From Agrobacterium fabrum (lineage in GTDB: Bacteria; Pseudomonadota; Alphaproteobacteria; Rhizobiales; Rhizobiaceae), in assembly GCA_003241215.1 (NCBI GenBank), contig QFOL01000182.1:1-7805 (forward strand): 7,805 bases of DNA. The letters run 5' to 3'. The notes under the pieces were generated by a model. It was not told the origin of the DNA. It saw only the letters and a list, made by a program, of their open reading frames with translations, and did not search any database. A program made the translations under genes and the position numbers. Shown in pieces: positions 5,535-7,805 of this stretch (the stretch's first letter is position 1; each line of letters starts with the position of its first letter).

Positions 5535-7187
5535 ATGACCCAGAATTCCCGGACAGAAGAAACGCTCGCCGAACTGAACCAGCCAAGCCTCTGGTCCGGT
5601 ATCAACGCTTATCGTTCCGATCCGCTGATCGTCGACCTCACCTCCGGCCTGTCGCGCAATCTGAGGGACGAGTTCGACCAGCTCGGCCGTTACGTCACGT
5701 CGCATGAGGCGCAGGAACTGGCGCGCATGGCCAATCAGGGCGTGCCGCAGCTGCATACCCATGGCCCGCGCGGCGAACGCCTGGATCAGGTGGAGTTCCA
5801 TCCCGCCTGGCACGCGCTGATGCGCCGTTCCATGTCGTCAGGCCTGCATTCCAGCGTCTGGGAAAATTCTCCCGATACGCGCGGCAATGAGCACAAGGCC
5901 CGCGCCACCAAATTCTACCTGACCTCGCAACTTGAGGCCGGGCATCTCTGCCCGCTCACCATGACCAGCGCCTCCGTCGCGGCCATCATGGCTTCGCCGC
6001 GCGTGCAGAAGGAATGGGCGCCGAAGATTCTCTCGCGCAAGTATGATTCTTCGCAGAAACCGGCCCTGCAGAAAACCGCCGTCACCATTGGCATGGGCAT
6101 GACGGAAAAGCAGGGCGGCACGGATGTGCGCGCCAACCGCACCACGGCGGAGCGGGTGGGCGAGGGCATCTATCGCCTCTCCGGCCACAAGTGGTTCCTG
6201 TCCGCGCCGATGAGCGACGGTTTCGTCATGCTCGCCCAGATGGGCGACGGCATGGGCTGCTTCCTCGTGCCGCGTTATCTGGAGGATGGCTCAAAGAACG
6301 GCCTGCATTTCCAGCGCCTGAAAGACAAGCTCGGCAACCGCTCCAACGCATCCGCCGAAGTCGAATTCACCGACGCCTTCGGTTATGTGCTGGGCGATCC
6401 CGGCAGCGGCATCCGTACCATTCTCGACATGGTGACCCTGACGCGCCTCGATTGCGCGCTTGCCTCCGCCGGCATGATGCGCGCCTCGCTTGCCGAAGCC
6501 GTGCATTATGCCCGCGGCCGTTCTGTTTTCGGCAAGATGCTGGTCACCCAGCCGATCATGACGCGCGTTCTCGCCGACATGGCGCTGGATGTGGCGGCGG
6601 CGACCGCGCTCTCCTTCCGGCTGGCGACGGCTTTCGACGCCGCCCGCAACAATCCGGCCGAAGCCGCTTATGCCCGCGTGATGACGCCCATTGTCAAATA
6701 CTGGTGCTGCAAGATCGCGCCGGCGCTTATCTATGAGGCCATGGAGTGCCTTGGCGGCAATGGTTACGTGGAGGAGCGGCCGATTGCCCGCCACTACCGC
6801 GAAGCACCCGTCAACGCCATCTGGGAAGGCTCCGGCAACGTCATGGCGCTGGATGTGCTGCGGGTTCTCCAGCGCGGCAAGGATCTCTTCGATCTCGTCT
6901 TCCAGACGCTGGAGCGCGATCTTGGAGCAGCCGGCAAGAAGACCACCGATGTGCTGCGCGCGGCAATTGCCCTTGCCGAACGCGACGAAGGTGCGGCCCG
7001 CCTGCTGGTGGAGCAGTTCGCGCTGGCGGCCGCTGCCGCAGAGCTTTGCCGCCTCGGCGCCGGCAAGATCGCCGATGCCTTCCTTGAAACCCGACTGGCA
7101 GGCGGCTGGCGGCACACTTACGGCATGCTCGATTCCCGCTTCGATCCGAATTATATAATCGATCTCCTTTATCCGCCCGCGTCCTGA
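5535..7187 (+). CDS. aidB: AidB-like acyl-CoA dehydrogenase family flavoprotein
   Basis: A 550-residue protein that matches E. coli AidB (about 540 residues) along its length, not the roughly 380-residue metabolic acyl-CoA dehydrogenases. AidB-type signatures seen are FHPAWH (88–93), EAGHLCPLTMT (134–144), GMGMTEKQGGTDV (186–198), GHKWFLS (217–223), RLKDKLGNRSNAS (261–273), TRLDCALAS (303–311), MECLGGNGYVEE (403–414) and YREAPVNAIWEGSGN (421–435). E431 aligns with the catalytic Glu of acyl-CoA dehydrogenases. The C-terminal 110 residues correspond to the extra helical domain that binds DNA in E. coli AidB, which is part of the Ada alkylation response; its enzymatic role remains unsettled. An in-frame TAG at 5523–5525 makes this ATG the first possible start nearby. 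Only a weak AGAAG (5524–5528) precedes it, 6 nt away. No ada gene is in the window, so Ada control is not shown. Confidence 0.95.
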   Translation: MTQNSRTEETLAELNQPSLWSGINAYRSDPLIVDLTSGLSRNLRDEFDQLGRYVTSHEAQELARMANQGVPQLHTHGPRGERLDQVEFHPAWHALMRRSMSSGLHSSVWENSPDTRGNEHKARATKFYLTSQLEAGHLCPLTMTSASVAAIMASPRVQKEWAPKILSRKYDSSQKPALQKTAVTIGMGMTEKQGGTDVRANRTTAERVGEGIYRLSGHKWFLSAPMSDGFVMLAQMGDGMGCFLVPRYLEDGSKNGLHFQRLKDKLGNRSNASAEVEFTDAFGYVLGDPGSGIRTILDMVTLTRLDCALASAGMMRASLAEAVHYARGRSVFGKMLVTQPIMTRVLADMALDVAAATALSFRLATAFDAARNNPAEAAYARVMTPIVKYWCCKIAPALIYEAMECLGGNGYVEERPIARHYREAPVNAIWEGSGNVMALDVLRVLQRGKDLFDLVFQTLERDLGAAGKKTTDVLRAAIALAERDEGAARLLVEQFALAAAAAELCRLGAGKIADAFLETRLAGGWRHTYGMLDSRFDPNYIIDLLYPPAS

Positions 7188-7289
7188 GCGGCGAAGGGTG
7201 GGTAAAGGTTTTGCAGTCCCGGCGGGAGGGGTCTCGGATTTGAAAAACAGCAATGGCGTAAAGCGTGTTCTGATCTGTCGTGACACTTT

Positions 7290-7305
7290 CGCGCATCGAT
7301 GCGCG
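7290..7305. repeat. 16-bp perfect palindrome before the acetyltransferase gene
   Basis: CGCGCATC directly followed by GATGCGCG is a perfect 16-bp palindrome. As RNA it would fold into a 6-bp GC-rich stem with a UCGA tetraloop, ending 2 nt before the likely Shine–Dalgarno AAGGGA (7308–7313). It could be a dimeric-regulator operator or an RNA hairpin. The 138-bp gap between aidB and this gene shows no convincing terminator or promoter. Confidence 0.4.
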
Positions 7306-7325
7306 GCAAGGGAATGCGGCTGCCA

Positions 7326-7805
7326 ATGCTGACCTTCCGTTCCGCCCGCGCCGAGGATGAAGACGCGCTCTACGCCATAAGCCTTGCCACCGGCGATGCC
7401 GGGCAGGACGCCACCGCCCTTTACAATGATGGCCGCATGGTCGGGCACATCTATTCCGTGCCCTATCTGCATCTCTGGCCCGATGCCGTTTTCGTGGCGG
7501 AGGATGAGGAAGGTGTGTGCGGTTATATCGTCGGCGCACTCGATACGGCGCTGCACGAAGAGCGGCTGGAGCGGGAATGGTGGCCGCATCTGCGCAGCCT
7601 TTACCCCGATCCCGGCGGCGACCAGCAGACATGGGACGCTGACCAGCGCCGCGCCCAGTTCATCCACCATCCGCGCCGCACACCCGCCTGGCTCACCGAT
7701 CCGTTTCCGGCCCATATCCATATGAACCTCCTGCCGCGCACACAGGGCAAGGGCGGCGGTACACGGCTTCTGTCGCGCTGGCTCGATATGGCGAGACAGA
7801 ACAAC
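7326..7805 (+). CDS. GNAT-family N-acetyltransferase (3' partial)
   Basis: The open frame runs off the right end after 160 residues. It begins with the typical GNAT first strand and helix (LTFRSARAEDEDALYAISL, 2–20), continues with the second strand pair VFVAEDEEGVCGYIVGAL (55–72), and reaches motif A: strand HIHMNLLP (130–137) followed by R138-T-Q-G-K-G143, the RxxGxG pyrophosphate loop that binds acetyl-CoA, and the following helix. The insert with YPDPGG (93–98) and HHPRRTPAWL (114–123) resembles GNAT proteins related to the acetyltransferase-like domain of O-GlcNAcase. The substrate is unknown. The start is uncertain: in-frame ATGs lie at 7299, 7314 and 7326. I chose 7326 because it starts directly at the domain and AAGGGA (7308–7313) lies 12 nt upstream; 7314 would overlap that site. 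It follows aidB by 138 bp and may be cotranscribed. Confidence 0.85.
   Translation, partial: MLTFRSARAEDEDALYAISLATGDAGQDATALYNDGRMVGHIYSVPYLHLWPDAVFVAEDEEGVCGYIVGALDTALHEERLEREWWPHLRSLYPDPGGDQQTWDADQRRAQFIHHPRRTPAWLTDPFPAHIHMNLLPRTQGKGGGTRLLSRWLDMARQNN

Noticed and set aside
6291..7721. 476-codon minus-strand open frame opposite aidB and the acetyltransferase gene
   Set aside because: Long antisense frames are expected in GC-rich genes with GC-biased third positions; the plus strand encodes two recognisable families across the same DNA.

Overview
The window looks like ordinary chromosomal sequence of a Rhizobiaceae alphaproteobacterium, most likely in the Agrobacterium/Rhizobium group. The evidence is high GC with strongly GC-rich third positions, a pyrB–pyrC-like–plsY–dprA–topA neighbourhood, and a CTTGCC-N17-CTATAG promoter close to the rhizobial housekeeping consensus CTTGAC-N17-CTATAT. 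The genus is my inference from gene order and protein character; no database was searched. I see no insertion sequence, prophage, CRISPR array, tRNA or rRNA.

Left edge (1–516). The first eight codons of topA (DNA topoisomerase I) run off the left end on the minus strand. A 258-bp spacer follows, with candidate divergent promoters and a GATTGCAA/TTGCAATC inverted repeat. After it comes a 77-residue uncharacterised plus-strand gene whose 3' end overlaps the 3' end of dprA by 48 bp, tail to tail.

Minus-strand cluster (469–4683). In transcription order this is pyrB (aspartate carbamoyltransferase), a dihydroorotase-like gene whose start overlaps the pyrB stop in an ATGA, plsY (acyl-phosphate:glycerol-3-phosphate acyltransferase) and dprA (single-strand-DNA/RecA loader). 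Gaps are -4, 48 and 20 bp, so one transcript is likely. A good promoter lies about 120–150 bp before pyrB, and a two-part stem-loop ends 2 nt before the pyrB Shine–Dalgarno sequence. The dihydroorotase-like protein has lost almost all metal-binding and catalytic residues, so it is probably a structural partner of PyrB rather than an enzyme. A true dihydroorotase should then be encoded elsewhere.

Right half (4767–7805). A 143-residue NTF2/SnoaL-like protein on the minus strand is divergent from aidB, an acyl-CoA-dehydrogenase-family flavoprotein linked in E. coli to the adaptive response to alkylation. The 336-bp spacer between them holds weak promoter-like, dyad and terminator-like sequences but no convincing gene. 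After aidB, a 16-bp perfect palindrome precedes a GNAT acetyltransferase gene that is cut by the right end of the window.

I found no clear new multi-gene system. The points most worth a second look are the degenerate dihydroorotase, the pyrB leader stem-loop, the small gene overlapping dprA, and the repeats in the topA and aidB spacers.
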